Assembly: GCA_026018925.1 (NCBI GenBank)
Contig: JAKSZU010000008.1
Coordinates: 64,951,027 to 65,015,026 of the forward strand
DNA length: 64,000 bases
Direction: 5' to 3'
Source of the DNA: Tupaia tana
Lineage: Eukaryota > Chordata > Mammalia > Scandentia > Tupaiidae
This document shows positions 1-11,233 of the stretch, piece by piece. A model generated the notes under the pieces. The model was not told the origin of the DNA and did no database searches. It saw only the letters and a list, made by a program, of their open reading frames with translations. Position numbers and translations under genes: made by a program. Numbering within the stretch: the first letter of the stretch is position 1; every line of letters starts with the position of its first letter.

Positions 1-10
1 TTTTAAAAAG

Positions 11-277
11 AGTTTTTTTTTTTTTTTTTTTTACTTTAGGGCAATGTACTCACTAGAGAGAGAGAGAAAGAGAGCCAGACAGAGACAGCAAGAGAGAAAG
101 TGAGAAATCATCCCGAATGGCCAGACCCTTATCCCTTCTCCCACACTCTTCTCTTAGGACCTTGAGTATGTATGTACATGCACTCAGCATGATTTTCAAG
201 CCACTGGATCCAGGATTCAAACCACAGTCAGCCATGTGAGTCCAGCAACATAACTACTATTCCACCTGCTGCCCCCA
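11..277 (-). mobile_element. tRNA-derived SINE, diverged copy
   Basis: Reads as the reverse complement of the main SINE: a poly-T run (tail), an AGAGAG-rich stretch, AATCCC-like body remnants, then GGATTCAAACC (decayed B box) and CTGCTGCCCCC (head end). TTTTAAAAA occurs on both sides and may be the target-site duplication. CpGs are lost, so this is an older copy. Confidence 0.8.
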
Positions 278-484
278 TTTTTTAAAAATGCAGTTCTCTG
301 TTGAGTCATAGGAATGGCATGTACCTTGGAACCATTCACACCTTAGTATTTCATGCATATTGTTACCTTTCTTACTGAGCTGCGGATCTTGATGGTCTCT
401 AGGTTAAGCTTATCATTTAAGCATAGAAGCAACTATCAATTTTATTTGACATTTGTATAAAAAAGACACTATGAAAACATATGT

Positions 485-713
485 ACATGTGAGGTGGCTT
501 GGTGTCACAGCAGTGATGCACTGCTCCTGCAACGTTAGATCCATATGGAAGACTCTAGATAACTTGGTGGATCTTTACATGCCAGATGCACACAAACACA
601 ATCCTGGTTGGCTGGCTGGGAAGAACCATGGAGTGATACCCAGTTGAGGGTGCTTATTTCTCTCTCTTTCTCTCTCTCCCTCTCTTGCTCTCATTAAAGA
701 AATAAACTTTAAG
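485..713 (+). mobile_element. Minor tRNA-like SINE, type 2
   Basis: Starts GAGGTGGCTTGGTGTCACAG, has a CT-rich run at about 655-690 and an ATTAAAGAAATAAACTTT tail. The middle (CAGATGCACACAAACACAATCC, GGCTGGCTGGGAAG) does not match the main SINE body. I place it with the element at 11940-12150, which shares a GTGCA...GGTGC style head and a CTCTCTTTxT end. Assignment is tentative. Confidence 0.45.
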
Positions 714-907
714 GTTAGCTGGCGGCATGGTGATTAATGCAGATGGAGTCCATATGATCTACTGAATGGTTCGAATCTCAGATCTAGTGACTTGAAAAAC
801 ATATTGGATACATGTGCTTGTGTCCCCAAGACGGAAAAAAAAAAAAAAAGAGAGAAATGTAGGGGAAGGGATTGTTTGGAGACCATCCCCTAAGAGGTCA
901 GTGCTTT

Positions 908-960
<53 letters not shown>

Positions 961-1005
961 TTCTCTCCCTCTCTCTCTGGTGAGCTCATGTGCTCTCTAG
1001 CAAAT

Positions 1006-1012
<7 letters not shown>
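714..1012 (+). mobile_element. tRNA-derived SINE with long CT run
   Basis: Head AGCTGGCGGCATGGTGATTAA with B box GGTTCGAATCT, then CTTGAAAAACA, GGGGAAGGGATTG body remnant, a CT microsatellite at about 914-966, and a GCTCTCTAGCAAATTAAAT end. It abuts the tail of the previous element. The CAAATTAAA end is shared with the short SINE subfamily. Confidence 0.8.

Positions 1013-1044
<32 letters not shown>
1009..1044. repeat. (AT)n microsatellite
   Basis: About 36 bp of uninterrupted AT dinucleotides that grew from the tail of the preceding SINE. A (GT) run follows at 1082-1100 in the tail of the next SINE, which lies on the opposite strand. Confidence 0.95.
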
Positions 1045-1047
<3 letters not shown>

Positions 1048-1099
1048 TATAAAATATATATATTCAAAATAAATATACATATGTGTGTGTGTGTGTGTG

Positions 1100-1322
1100 T
1101 ATTTGCCGTAGGGCATATGCAGTCTCCAGAGACAGAAAGTGAGAAAATAACCCCCAGGGAGATGACCATGTCACAATCCCTTCTCTTCCATTTTCCACTC
1201 AGGGTTTTGGGCATGCACACACATACCTAATGTGTTTTTCAGGCCTCTGGGTCCAGGATTCAAACTGCTGAGTCAAACATTTGGAATCCATCTCCTTAAC
1301 CACCATACCACCTGCTGGCCCT
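1100..1322 (-). mobile_element. tRNA-derived SINE, diverged copy
   Basis: Minus-strand copy: TTTGCCGTAGGGCATATGC (the GCTATAGGGCGC block of younger copies), AAAGTGAGAAAATAACCCCC, CAATCCCTTCT, GGGCATGCACACAC, GGATTCAAACTG, and CACCTGCTGGCCC at the head. Decayed B box; no clear target-site duplication. Confidence 0.85.
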
Positions 1323-1354
1323 AAGAAAGCAACTTAAAAAATATATGTATAGTA

Positions 1355-1475
1355 TCTTCAACTGGACTGATGTGAAATGTTTTCATGTTAGGCAAATTCA
1401 AATTCACTTTACAGTCTTTAGAAATGTATAGTGATTGGATGTATAAAAGAAACTAAAATAATAAAAAGAAAAAAA
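1355..1475 (+). mobile_element. L1 3' end fragment
   Basis: CTGGACTGATGTGAAATG ... TTTACAGTCTTTAG ... ATGTATAGTGATTGGATGTATAAA. The same order of blocks occurs at 9240-9405, 44990-45115 and 58480-58640, and in reverse at the 3' end of the ORF2-bearing L1 at 55813. I therefore read it as a 3' UTR stub of that L1 lineage. Confidence 0.55.
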
Positions 1476-2360
1476 TATGTGATATAGATGAATATATATT
1501 TAATACATATATGTTATTTAGTTTATTAATTATATGTTTTGATGATTTGGGTTGAAGCTGTCAATTAGGTAATTACTTGTAACCAGGCTTAACAGTCAAA
1601 TTAAGAATTTTAACATTTTTTTAAAAAATTACAACAGTGCTACTGGAGATGAAGAATATAAACAAGGAAAACTATTATCCTAAAATAACTTTAATGGAAG
1701 AGAAAAACTTACAGCTTCATATTTTTCTTAACAGAAATCAAGATCTAACTTCTTTTATATTGAGTTCAATTAAATAGTGTAATTTAGTTATAATAATATT
1801 TGTAATATCAGTGCAAGATGCTATAATATTGCCTATCTACTTGATTCAATATATAGTTTTTTATATTCACAGGTTTTAATATGCAGATAGTGTCTTTTAT
1901 TAATAAATTCTTGAAATCTAAACAATTAATGTAAATATTAATGTAAGTAACACATTAATATGAATTAAACGTTCTCAAGTAAAAATAACAATAGTTTTTG
2001 TATATTTAGTCATTTGATTGATGCCATAAAATAGTATAAATTTACATTTCTAAAAATTAAATTTTAAAATGTTTTTAGTAATCACTAAGATAAATAAACC
2101 ATGTTCTAAAATTGTTTTTTCAAATCATGCTCAACACATATAGTTACATTATCTATATTTTTTATATAAAACTAATACATTGTTTAACAGGAACATTATG
2201 ACTATTAAATGACAAAATAATTATTTTAATTTTTTCAAATACGTTTTTCTTTTATATATTGAACTTTCAGATGAGATTAAAATTATATATGCCTCCAAAC
2301 AAACTAAAATATCAGATTTTTATATTTTTTAAAATATTTATTTTTATTATTTATTATCAT
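1476..2360. other. AT-rich DNA, nothing recognised
   Basis: Very AT-rich, no gene-like frame, no repeat I can name. Short A/T runs only. Confidence 0.7.
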
Positions 2361-2364
2361 TATT

Positions 2365-2885
2365 GTTGTTATTTTTGCTATAAGGCTGTGTACTTTCTGG
2401 AGAAAGAAAGATAGAGGAAAATGAGAAAGTATCCTCAGGGGGAATGGCCATCCTGCAATCCCTTCTCCATTTTACTCTCAGAAATTTGGCCATGTTGGGA
2501 CCAGCAGTTAGCGTAATGTCTATGTCGCTGGACTCCCATGTAGTCGACTGCGGTTCGAGTCCCGGACCTGGTGGCTTAAACTCACGCTGGGCGCGTGTGC
2601 ATGCGTGACCAAGATCCCGGGAGGAGAATGGAGGAGAAGGGATTGCAGTGTGGCTATCCCCCCTGGGGGATGATTTCTCGCTTTCTGTCTCTCTGTCTGT
2701 CTGGCGAGTGCACGCACCCTATAGCAAAAACCTCTCCAAAAAAAAAAAAAAAGAAATTTGGGGCATGTACACACATGTGCCCAGTGTATTTTTCAAGCTG
2801 TTTGGTCCGGGACTTTAGGACTTGAACCACATAGTCAATCATGTGGAATCCAGCCTCCTTAATGACCAAGCCACTGATTCACTCC
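2365..2885 (-). mobile_element. Old tRNA SINE, split by a younger SINE
   Basis: Two halves of one minus-strand copy: 2365-2495 (TTTTTGCTATAAGGC through CCCTTCTCCATTTTACTCTCAG) and 2752-2885 (GGGGCATGTACACACATG through ACTTGAACC and CCAAGCCACTG). The plus-strand SINE at 2497-2751 separates them. Joining the halves across the duplicated AGAAATTTGG restores the order of the family. Confidence 0.85.
2497..2751 (+). mobile_element. Near-consensus tRNA SINE, nested
   Basis: Complete copy: GGGACCAGCAGTTAGCG head, A box TTAGCGTAATGT, B box GGTTCGAGTCC, GGAGGAGAAGGGATTG body, CT-rich block, CCCTATAGCAAAAACCTCTCC and A tail. Flanked by AGAAATTTGG-CATGT repeats at 2480-2495 and 2752-2768, a target-site duplication of 16-17 bp with small differences. 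Many CpGs remain, so the insertion is relatively recent and later than its host SINE. Confidence 0.92.
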
Positions 2886-3495
2886 AAATAAAATTTATTT
2901 TTTAAAAAATGACTCATCAAATACAATTTAAAATATGCATATTGTATAACATATCATCAACTAATTTCAAGTGTTGAATGCAGCAAAATATTGGAAAACA
3001 ATTTTCCATGGATATCTTGTGTAATTGTATGGTCTACATTGTATGGTCTTTGTTCATACTCCTTGAAGAGTATAAACTTCTAAGCTGCTGGAGAGTGACA
3101 TGGGTGTTTTGCTATTTAGAATGGGACCCTTGGACCACACCTGAGAGTTTATATTAATTGGATGAATCCAGTAGGGCCAACTACACTCAGTAGGCCTAAG
3201 AGGGGATATGTTAACCACAAACACAATGAATCAATCAACCATGCATAGATAGCCCGCTTCAGTAAATCTCTGTAACTGAACTGAAGTGAGTTTCACAGGA
3301 ATTAAACATATCCACCATCCAGAGAAGTTGCCTCATGCTCCTTTGTTTTCTAATTTTCCTTTTTTGTGGTAAGAAGACTTAATATAAAATCTATACATTT
3401 CACAAAATTTTTAAGTACAGAATACAATTTTTATCTCCTTAGTTCTGACATCAGCTGGAGGTTCAGAGTTTTGTTCGAAAACACCTTCATGTCTG
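2886..3495. other. Unassigned sequence
   Basis: The 3060-3340 part is less AT-rich than its surroundings and could be an old LTR (ends such as GAACTGAAGTGAGTTTCAC look LTR-like), but I cannot assign a family. No credible coding frame. Confidence 0.5.
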
Positions 3496-3499
3496 AAAA

Positions 3500-3648
3500 T
3501 TTGTCCATAACCCCTTCTCCATTTCTTCATCCTTTTGGGATTTGGGACATGCACACACATATATTTTTCATGCCACCGAGCTCAGATTCAAAACATGGTC
3601 CGCTGTGTGCCATTCAGCTCTATTAACCACTAGGCTACTCCCATTGAG
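3500..3648 (-). mobile_element. Old SINE fragment
   Basis: Minus-strand fragment holding CCCCTTCTCCATTTCTTCATCC, GGGACATGCACACACAT, CCACCGAGCTCAGATTCAAA and CTAGGCTACTCCC. Only the head and body portion survive; the CT block and tail are not recognisable. Confidence 0.65.
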
Positions 3649-3995
3649 TATTTTTTTCTTTTCTTTCCCAAATCCAGTGTCACTGGATAAATAGCACTCA
3701 ACAAAATGCAGATATCCTTAACCTCTATGAAATTTAAAGGCTATAGAAGATAACACATAATGAGCAAGTAATTACACATATACACAGGATAAGTATCCAT
3801 TATATTAAATGCTTGGGACAGAAGTGCTTCATATTTTGGACATTTCAGAGTTTGAAATATTTTCATGTACATAATGAGTTATCTTGGGAATAGGACCCAA
3901 GTGAGGACACACAATGTATATATGATTCATGCATATGATAGATAAAACCTTAATTGGATATACAATATTTCTCCTTTGTTTTTGTTTTGTTTTGT

Positions 3996-4208
3996 TTTCC
4001 TATGGTACACATGCTTGCTGGGGAGAAACAATGATAGGGAAAGTGAGAAAGTGGGAGCTGAAATCCCTTCTCCAGTCTCCTCTTGGGATTTTGGGCACAC
4101 ATGCACATGTGCCTAGTATGATTTTCAAGCTACCAGATCTGGAACTTGAACCATGGTTGGTCATGTAAGAATCCAGTGCCTTAGCCACAATGCCATCTGC
4201 TGGCCCCA
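3996..4208 (-). mobile_element. tRNA SINE inside the Tigger element
   Basis: Minus-strand copy with GTGAGAAAGTGGGAG, AAATCCCTTCTCC, GGGATTTTGGGCACACATGC, ACTTGAACC and CATCTGCTGGCCCC. It separates the Tigger terminal region from its interior, so it inserted after the transposon. Confidence 0.85.
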
Positions 4209-5578
4209 GCATACACTATTTTTTAATCATTTTGTGCATGAAACAAAGTTTGCTTATATGAAACCATCAGAAAACTAAAGTCTAACTAGCCCAGCCACCC
4301 ATGTGGGTAATCTATGGTTGTTTCTCTTTACCATAATTCCTGCCTGTGAATTTATATAATACAATAAGAAAACATTTTTTAACTCTAATTTGCACTTAAG
4401 TACTTGACAGTACAAAATGTGACATACAATTAGTATAATGAAAAAATAATATGTTCAGGGTAACTAGGCAGTAAAGTAATATCACGAGAATACTCATATC
4501 AACTGTTAAACAACAGCGCCAAACAACAGTAGGCTTTCCATTTATACCCATAATGTTGTGTTTGATTCAAAGCTTATTGTATACTGTATTTTTCTTTTAA
4601 GTGAGAAGAAACATCAGAAGCAGATAAGAGACTAGGAAGAAGGATCTCTCTGGATGTGAAGGTATTCCACTGAAAGACTTTTTAAAATGTTTCCTCCAAA
4701 GTTATCTGCATCATTAATAACATTTTGTTTGTCTTAGAAGTCTCTCTTTGTTTTTATAAGCTGATATGATTTTTTGCTCTGTTATAAATGCATACTCTTG
4801 ACTTTCAGTAAGACCATCACACATTTTCAACGTAGTGTTTAAAGGCACCCTTCTGCACAGCTAACAATGTCATCTTCATTAGTCACCTTGATTAAGAACT
4901 ATTTTGGGTATTTTACCATACATTAATGAATGAACAAGTAGAGTCTTATTACTGATGTTCAACACTTCTACTATATCCATTTCTTCCAGCTTCACTGAGA
5001 CTCTTAAAGTATACTTTTTGCATATGTAAGTAGGTCAGGCATCAGTTTTTTCTCGCTTGGCATACAGAAACCTTCAGTCATCACCTTGCTCTTCATCATG
5101 ACTAAACGGGGTCACAGGCCAATGTTTACGCCAGACATGCACAACTGTATTTTTAGTAACTGTGTTCCAAGCATTGGCAATAGTATACACTGCACCCTCC
5201 ATGCTAAAGTCATTTTGAAAACCTTTCACACCCACACTGCTGCAAGTACGATATTCAAGGAGGTGCTGTCATTATTTTTCTTTCCTTTTTCCTTTTTTTT
5301 GGTCATTTTTTGTTTGTTTATGTTTTGGAGAGTATTTTCATATTTACTTTTAATTAATCTAGGGTTATCCTCGTCACATGGCTGAATTAATCAAGTCTCA
5401 TTTGGGGGAAAGTATGAGGCATAAATTTTGTTTTTGATAAGAATCACAACAGAAAGATGAGCATAACAGTGTTAAGCAATAACAAAGTCTTGCAGTCAGC
5501 ATTCTGTCCAACTTCTCTGCAGTGAACACGAGCTTCTGGAATAACATTTGTGAAACGAGTCACAAAAGATGTTTAAGA

Positions 5579-5920
5579 TTAGACATATGTTTTGTTTTTT
5601 TTTTTAGCATAGTAATAGACTGGGAAGTAATCCACTCTTTTAAAACAGCAAAGATGCAAGCTTTTGCCTATCACAGGATAACACTTATGCATATCTGCTG
5701 TATTAGTGCATCCCAGCACAGTTATCCTGTCCTTGGCATCATTAAATACCACATGACTTGTCTCATCAACCACAGTCAATGTTTTTCTGGGGCAATAATG
5801 CCAAAACAGTGATGTTTCATCAGCATTACAGGCCTCTTGTGTCAAATTTTCATCAGCAATGACCTTGGCAAACTTGTTGGTGAAATTCTCTATTACTTTG
5901 TGAACAGTGGGAATCTTCAA
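5579..5920 (-). pseudogene. Tigger transposase remnant
   Basis: A 113-residue minus-strand frame matches the middle of pogo/Tigger transposases (DDE/DDD superfamily). The clearest block is NADETSLFW at residues 32-40, which contains the first catalytic Asp (residue 34), followed by KDRITVLGC at about residues 63-71 and FPVYYYAKKK near the end. The helix-turn-helix DNA-binding part, the other catalytic acids and a proper start are missing or broken by stops. Related sequence probably continues on both sides within the transposon. It is a dead relic, not a domesticated gene: the frame is a small part of a normal transposase of roughly 500 residues. Confidence 0.8.
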
Positions 5921-6769
5921 AAAATTAATGTTCTGTTTTTTTAAAAAATTTTTTTCTACAACCAGCCTGTATAATAGTCACAATTCCCTTTAATTTTCAG
6001 ATCATCATGATAGATCTTTGCTTTTTTTATTATCAGCATGCTATTATCTGGAATGTGTTCACTGAAACATTAATAGAGCCTTGCTTTAAATACTCACTAG
6101 AGAGCTTCGGTTTTTGTTTTATGCAGTGTTTTTTCTAATTTTCAGTAATTTTTTTCATGACTTCCATCTTGGAACTTCCACAGTTCATCATTCTTTTGTT
6201 GCTTTAGGTATATATGGTTGTCATTACCACACCTATTCTATGGTAAGCTGTTTCTCACTTACACTGTTATCTAATTTCTCCAATAACTTGACTTCTGTAC
6301 TATAGACAAACATAAATGCTTTTTAGTTTTCTTATCACTGTTACTCTTCAGGTATTTGAAGACTTATCTGAGATTTCTAGCAATATTTTTATACCATGAT
6401 ACAGAGAATAAGCAAAGCAACACAGTGAGTAACACACACAGGTTTTTTTCCTCACGTGAGGCATCGTGGGAACCTGCCCTCCCATTGAGTGTCAAACTGC
6501 ACCTGTGTCAAGTATCCTTTCTGGGTGTGTCTACAGAAGGAATCTGTGCATGCATGGAATAGATATATTACAGCTGATGGTGTCGGGAGGCTATTATTCC
6601 CTAGAGGACGCTGAATAAACTCTGTGTTGTGCACTTGCATTTTGACTGACCATTCACATGAAGTCAGATGTGGAATTTTCTACCTATGTTGTCATCTCCA
6701 TGCTCAAAATGTTTCAAATTTTGAAGCATTTCAGATTTTGTATGAAGGATGCTCAAACTGTAATTGTTT

Positions 6770-8670
6770 CTAAGTATCATACAGCTTACAATTTGGGTGT
6801 TACAAGAAAAAAGTGACAAACAAATGTTTCACTGCTCTGGTTAAATTCTGTGATTGTGTTCTCAGTGCATTTAGATCCTATAGTCACTAAAGGCTTTACT
6901 TAAATCTGCATCACCATCTCCATCTTTTTGCTCTGCAGCCCTCATTTAACCACAACTTCTCTTATCTTATATGTTTTCTACAATAGACTTTTACATTTAT
7001 TTTCATGAATGGCATTGATCGCATCCCCATTGTCAGATCCTCATTCAAGCACAAAGACAAACAGACATGATAACACAGAAATACAGACATTTTATGTAAC
7101 TAAAATATATTGACATTTCAAGTCTTTGCTTAAAAAAGGTTACTTTTTTGGTCATCTCCTTTAGGCTCTTCAGAGTAGGTAAAATATTCCATTTTAAACT
7201 CATTTGCTACCTTGCAGTTCTTCATAGCACTTTTAAGAATAGTAACATTTGAACATTTATGTAATTATATTTTAAGAAGACTATCTGAAACTATACTCTA
7301 TGTTTTGTGATTAAATGAACTGTAATTTTGGCATCTAGTATGATTTTTTTAATCACATGACTAGACATTAAATGAATAAAGTGGTGTAATACATAAAAAG
7401 TCTGCCTAAAGAGAGATGCTGAAAATGGTCTGAACAGTTTCCTCTACCAGAAATTCCCTGATGTTATGTGGACATGGACAAGTAATTAGTACCAGGAATT
7501 TTAAAACATGCAAAGCCCAGGAAGCATTAAATACCAAAAGTATTAGAGAATAGTGGAAGCAAAGAATTTGAGTAGGTGTAATACCAAAATATATGCAGAA
7601 AACGTATCTGTTTCTTGATCTGATTGCTGATTCCATAGGACAGGCATTACTCATTTATTGACCATGTCCATTTGTAAGACTAAGCCGTTAAGCCAATGGG
7701 TCAATAACTGAGGAGTTTAAAAGAAGATGTCTTGTGATTTGCCATGGAGCCATAGGGTATGTATTTTTCAATAGATATCATGTGACACCATAACAGAATA
7801 ATGTAATTCTTTCAATTCCAAAAGCATACATTAGATAAGTGCTTGAAAGTGACATGACATACAACACAATAATACAAGGCAAACTTAATCATTTTTATTT
7901 ATTCTGAATACCACTACTGGTGCATAATTAAGTACAAATTTATAAATGAAATAAGTAGTCTTGCGTGATTTCAAATGTTCATATAGTAAATGCTAACTGA
8001 CTACAGTAATGAAAGACTGAGAAAAGGAATTTCTGAGACACACACAGGCTGAGAAAGGGGATTACCAGTGCTGGAGGGCAAGACTTAAATCCAAGGGGTC
8101 ATTAATCATGTTGGTCCTTATGTGAGGAATGGCTGTAGTGCTGATTTTACAGTGACAGGTTTATAAAGAATGAATTTTTCTACATATGTGTATCTAAATA
8201 AACAGTATGTGTATTTATTGGTATGCAAAAAATTTTAACTAATTTTTGCGATAGAATGTGTAGACAGCATATTCAGAGAATTTTATTTTGTCATACTACA
8301 GCAGCAACCATTAACTCTTGATGAATAAAAACACCTTGCTTTGCTAGTGTCTCCTGGACCCTGAAGTGTCTTCTGGATCCTGGTCTGTGCTTTGTTCTTA
8401 AGAATCTAACGCTATGGTCCATCCTGGACTTTGGCAAAATGCCTGGCTTTGTTATGTTCATGTATGATACTATGTTCTCCCTATTGCATAAAGTAATTTG
8501 TTCTGGAATACACATACATAAAAGTAATTAACCTTAGAATAAATTATCTATGGGACTGTCTTTCTATTATAAACAAGCTGCTCTCTAAATACTAATAACA
8601 TCTATCACCATTTGTTTCCCCTACTTATAAAAAATTCATGAGGAAAGCTGACCACATAAAATCCCTTCTA
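6770..8670. other. Unassigned AT-rich DNA
   Basis: No SINE, LTR or LINE that I can name. Longest frames are under 85 codons with no family resemblance. Ordinary intergenic sequence. Confidence 0.7.
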
Positions 8671-8679
8671 TCTTTTTTT

Positions 8680-8845
8680 TACATTTTTTTTTTTCCAAGG
8701 GAAAGAAAGAGAAAAAAGAAAAGTCCCGAGGCCTCACAACACTGCTGTCCTCCCTGCAACCTTATAGCTACTTAGGATTTGAATCTGCGGCCCTCCCATA
8801 TGGCTTCAGTATTCCATAGTGGTACCCTACTGTCTGTGACTGGGG
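8680..8845 (-). mobile_element. Minor SINE, type 3 (minus)
   Basis: Order from the low coordinate: T run, GGGAAAGAAAGAGAAAAAAG, a GAGGCCTCACAACACTGCTG block, GCAACCTTATAGCTACTTAG, then GATTTGAATCTGCGGCCC (B-box-like) and CCATAGTGGTACCC. The body differs from the main SINE and resembles 43640-43858 and 61060-61258, which share a CAACA...TGCTG/CCTTC body and a similar head. Confidence 0.5.
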
Positions 8846-8944
8846 GAAAAATATCTTTTCTTTTTACCAAAATATTATTTACAAAAAATGTTATTTTGTT
8901 AAAAATCAATTAGGACTGTTGTTGATTAGAAAAGGTTTCGAACA

Positions 8945-9202
8945 AGGATCAGCAGATGGCCTAATGGTCATGTTGCTGGACTCTCACATGGACAACTTTA
9001 GTTTCTGTCCCAAAGCAGGAGGCTAGAAACTCAGGGTGGGCATGTGTGCATATCTACCCAAGATCCTGGGAAGAGAACAGAGGAGAAAGGATTGTGGTGT
9101 GGCCATACCCCTTGAGGGTGATGTCTTGCTTTCTATCTCTCTGTCTCTGTCTTTCCAGTGAGTACAGGTGCCCTATAGAAAAATCTCTTTAAAAAAAAAA
9201 AA
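8945..9202 (+). mobile_element. tRNA-derived SINE, intermediate age
   Basis: Full-length plus-strand copy: GGATCAGCAGATGGCCTAATGG, GCTGGACTCTCACATGG, AGGAGAAAGGATTGTGG, TCTATCTCTCTGTCTCTGTC, GCCCTATAGAAAAATCTC and A tail. The B box has decayed to AGTTTCTGTCC. Confidence 0.88.
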
Positions 9203-9239
9203 CAAAAGTTTTTGAATAATTCATTTAGTAGACACAAAA

Positions 9240-9405
9240 ATGAAAAGATATTTGCTGGTGATAATGTATGTGGTAATGTCTTTGTTTTGACTAATGTGTA
9301 CTATATTCTTGCTGGAAAAAAATGTTACACTCTGTAAAGATATATAATGATTAAATGTGAATTAAAAACAAAAAATTAAAAAATAAAAATAAATAAATGT
9401 ACAGA
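9240..9405 (+). mobile_element. L1 3' UTR fragment
   Basis: TTGCTGGTGATAATGTATG, GACTAATGTGTACTATATTC, TGTTACACTCTGTAAAG, ATATAATGATTAAATGTGAA and an A/AAAT-rich tail: same block order as at 58480-58640. Reads as the 3' end of the lineage-specific L1. Confidence 0.6.
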
Positions 9406-10850
9406 TTGGAAAAAAAGAGGTTTCAAAGTCCCCTATAATAGATTTCCATCACACTTTTATTTAGAAATTTGAACTTGGTACTGGAAAATCTCTTTTTTTC
9501 TTTTGTATTTTTGAGAAATCAATGAAATTTAAAGAGAAATTAAAATGTTCTTAGGTGAGATTAATTTTAGACAATTGTGTTTAGTTTTTAAATTCACTTT
9601 CTTAAATGCTGTGTTACAAACATTTAGTATTCAATAGTTGAGCAACATCAAGAAGTCTACTTTAAATTTTTCTTGCATAAGAAACTTCAGATTTTATAGC
9701 CTGTTTTACAAACTATTATATTCTTTTAGTTTATATTTTTATAACTAATGTGAAGTATAAATATGAAATATGAAATAGACATCTCTTAAATCAATATATT
9801 GATTTTAAAATGCCAATTCTCAATATTAATGAAATGCCGCAATTCATATTTACAGGACATATAGAATATATTTTATTTGTGAGTTGTTATATGGGAATTT
9901 GTCCCTCAGATCACTTCTGATGAGGCAGAAAAAGACAAAGTTGATTTTTAATCATGTGGGAAAAATGTGTGTTATGTATATCTAGATCAAAATATTTCTC
10001 TTTTCCCATTAGCTTTTCAAAGGTGCCTCCTATCTCATATATGCTTGGTTTAATATCTATTGTTATAGATTTACTTGTCATAAAAGTTCTAAAGATTGAT
10101 GATAGTACAAAAATATAAATAATTTAACTGTTCTTTTCTTATGTTTCATTTGATTTTAACAACATTTTTCAAAGATAGGGATAAAAAATATATCTTAAGC
10201 AAGTTAGGGTTGAAATGGAATGAAAGTCTTGAAGAATAAAGCATATAGGGCCAGTATTCTTCATAAATAATACATGAGTAGGGGCTTACCATGCACTTTT
10301 TGGGACTTGTATGAACTTATTCCATCTACTAGAGAAAGCTATTTTCTAAGTACAGCAAAAATAGTAAGGTTTGACCAGAGGATATAAAAGGACTTCCCAA
10401 AATACTTCCTTTACCCTCAGAAAGCAGTTTATCTAGGGGGAATTTCCTAGTCATTTTCCATTATTTTTAGCTATGCTTAGTAAAATTAAAGCAGTCAAGA
10501 AACAAAGTAGTCAAAGACTTAAGTTTTTATTTAAAAAAAAAAGAAAGAAGAAACCCAAGAGTTAATAAATTACTGATAGTATGTATCATTTTGACAAAAT
10601 TCTGGCTTACGGAAGCTAGAGCTAGAATAAAAACCAGAGGCTTTAGAAATAGGGCAAAATTGAAAAAAAATGTTGGTTTAATCACCCCAGAGCTCGATGT
10701 AGGTTACTATCTCTGATTTAGAGGGAATAATAATTCATTTACATGGTTACATAGTAAAAGGTATGCAACTCTAAGGTTGCCTCCCATTTCCAGACATAAA
10801 GTGACTCCTTCTAGAAAGTAACTGTCTTTTTTCAATTTATAGAAAACTAT
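9406..10850. other. AT-rich DNA, nothing recognised
   Basis: No repeat family or coding frame supported. The stretch 10200-10800 is a little less AT-rich but shows no splice-site or protein signal that I trust. Confidence 0.7.
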
Positions 10851-10854
10851 GTGG

Positions 10855-11192
10855 ATTGGGGATAGCTTGTGGCATGGTGGTTAAGGCAGCTGAATTCCAC
10901 ATGGTTGACTAGAGTTTCAAATCCAGACTTGGTGGCTTGAAAAAAGTACAGATATTGGGAACTGCAGATGGCGTAATAATTACGTTGCTGGACCCCCACT
11001 AGTCAATCACAATTCGAGTCCTGTACTTGGTGGTTTAAAACTCAAGCCAAGCGTGTGTGTGCTTGTGCCCCCAATGCTGAGAGAAGAATGGAGGAGAAGG
11101 CACAGTGGCATGGTCATCCCCCTGGGGAATCTTTTCTCTCTTTCTGTCTCTCTGAATTTCTCTGTCTCTCCAGTGATAGCAAAAAGCTCTCT

Positions 11193-11233
<41 letters not shown>

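Larger units (their letters stand above)
3785..6760 (-). mobile_element. Tigger7-like DNA transposon (TcMar-Tigger)
   Basis: The left end reads CAGGATAAGTATCCATTATA then AAATGCTTGGGACAGAAGTG, and the right end reads CATTTCAGATTTTGTATGAA then GGATGCTCAAACTG; these are inverted copies of the Tigger7/MER44 type terminal repeat as I remember it. Inside, 4215-4260 (ATCATTTTGTGCATGAAACA) also fits that family. The interior encodes a transposase relic on the minus strand (5579-5920). A SINE at 3996-4208 interrupts it. The element is old, with many stops, and cannot be active. Exact ends and subfamily need alignment to a repeat library. Confidence 0.8.

Noticed and set aside
3060-3340. Possible LTR
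   Set aside because: Some LTR-like wording but no TG...CA ends or family match that I can defend.
5086-5385. 99-codon plus-strand frame within the transposon
   Set aside because: Antisense to the Tigger coding direction, no resemblance to a protein.
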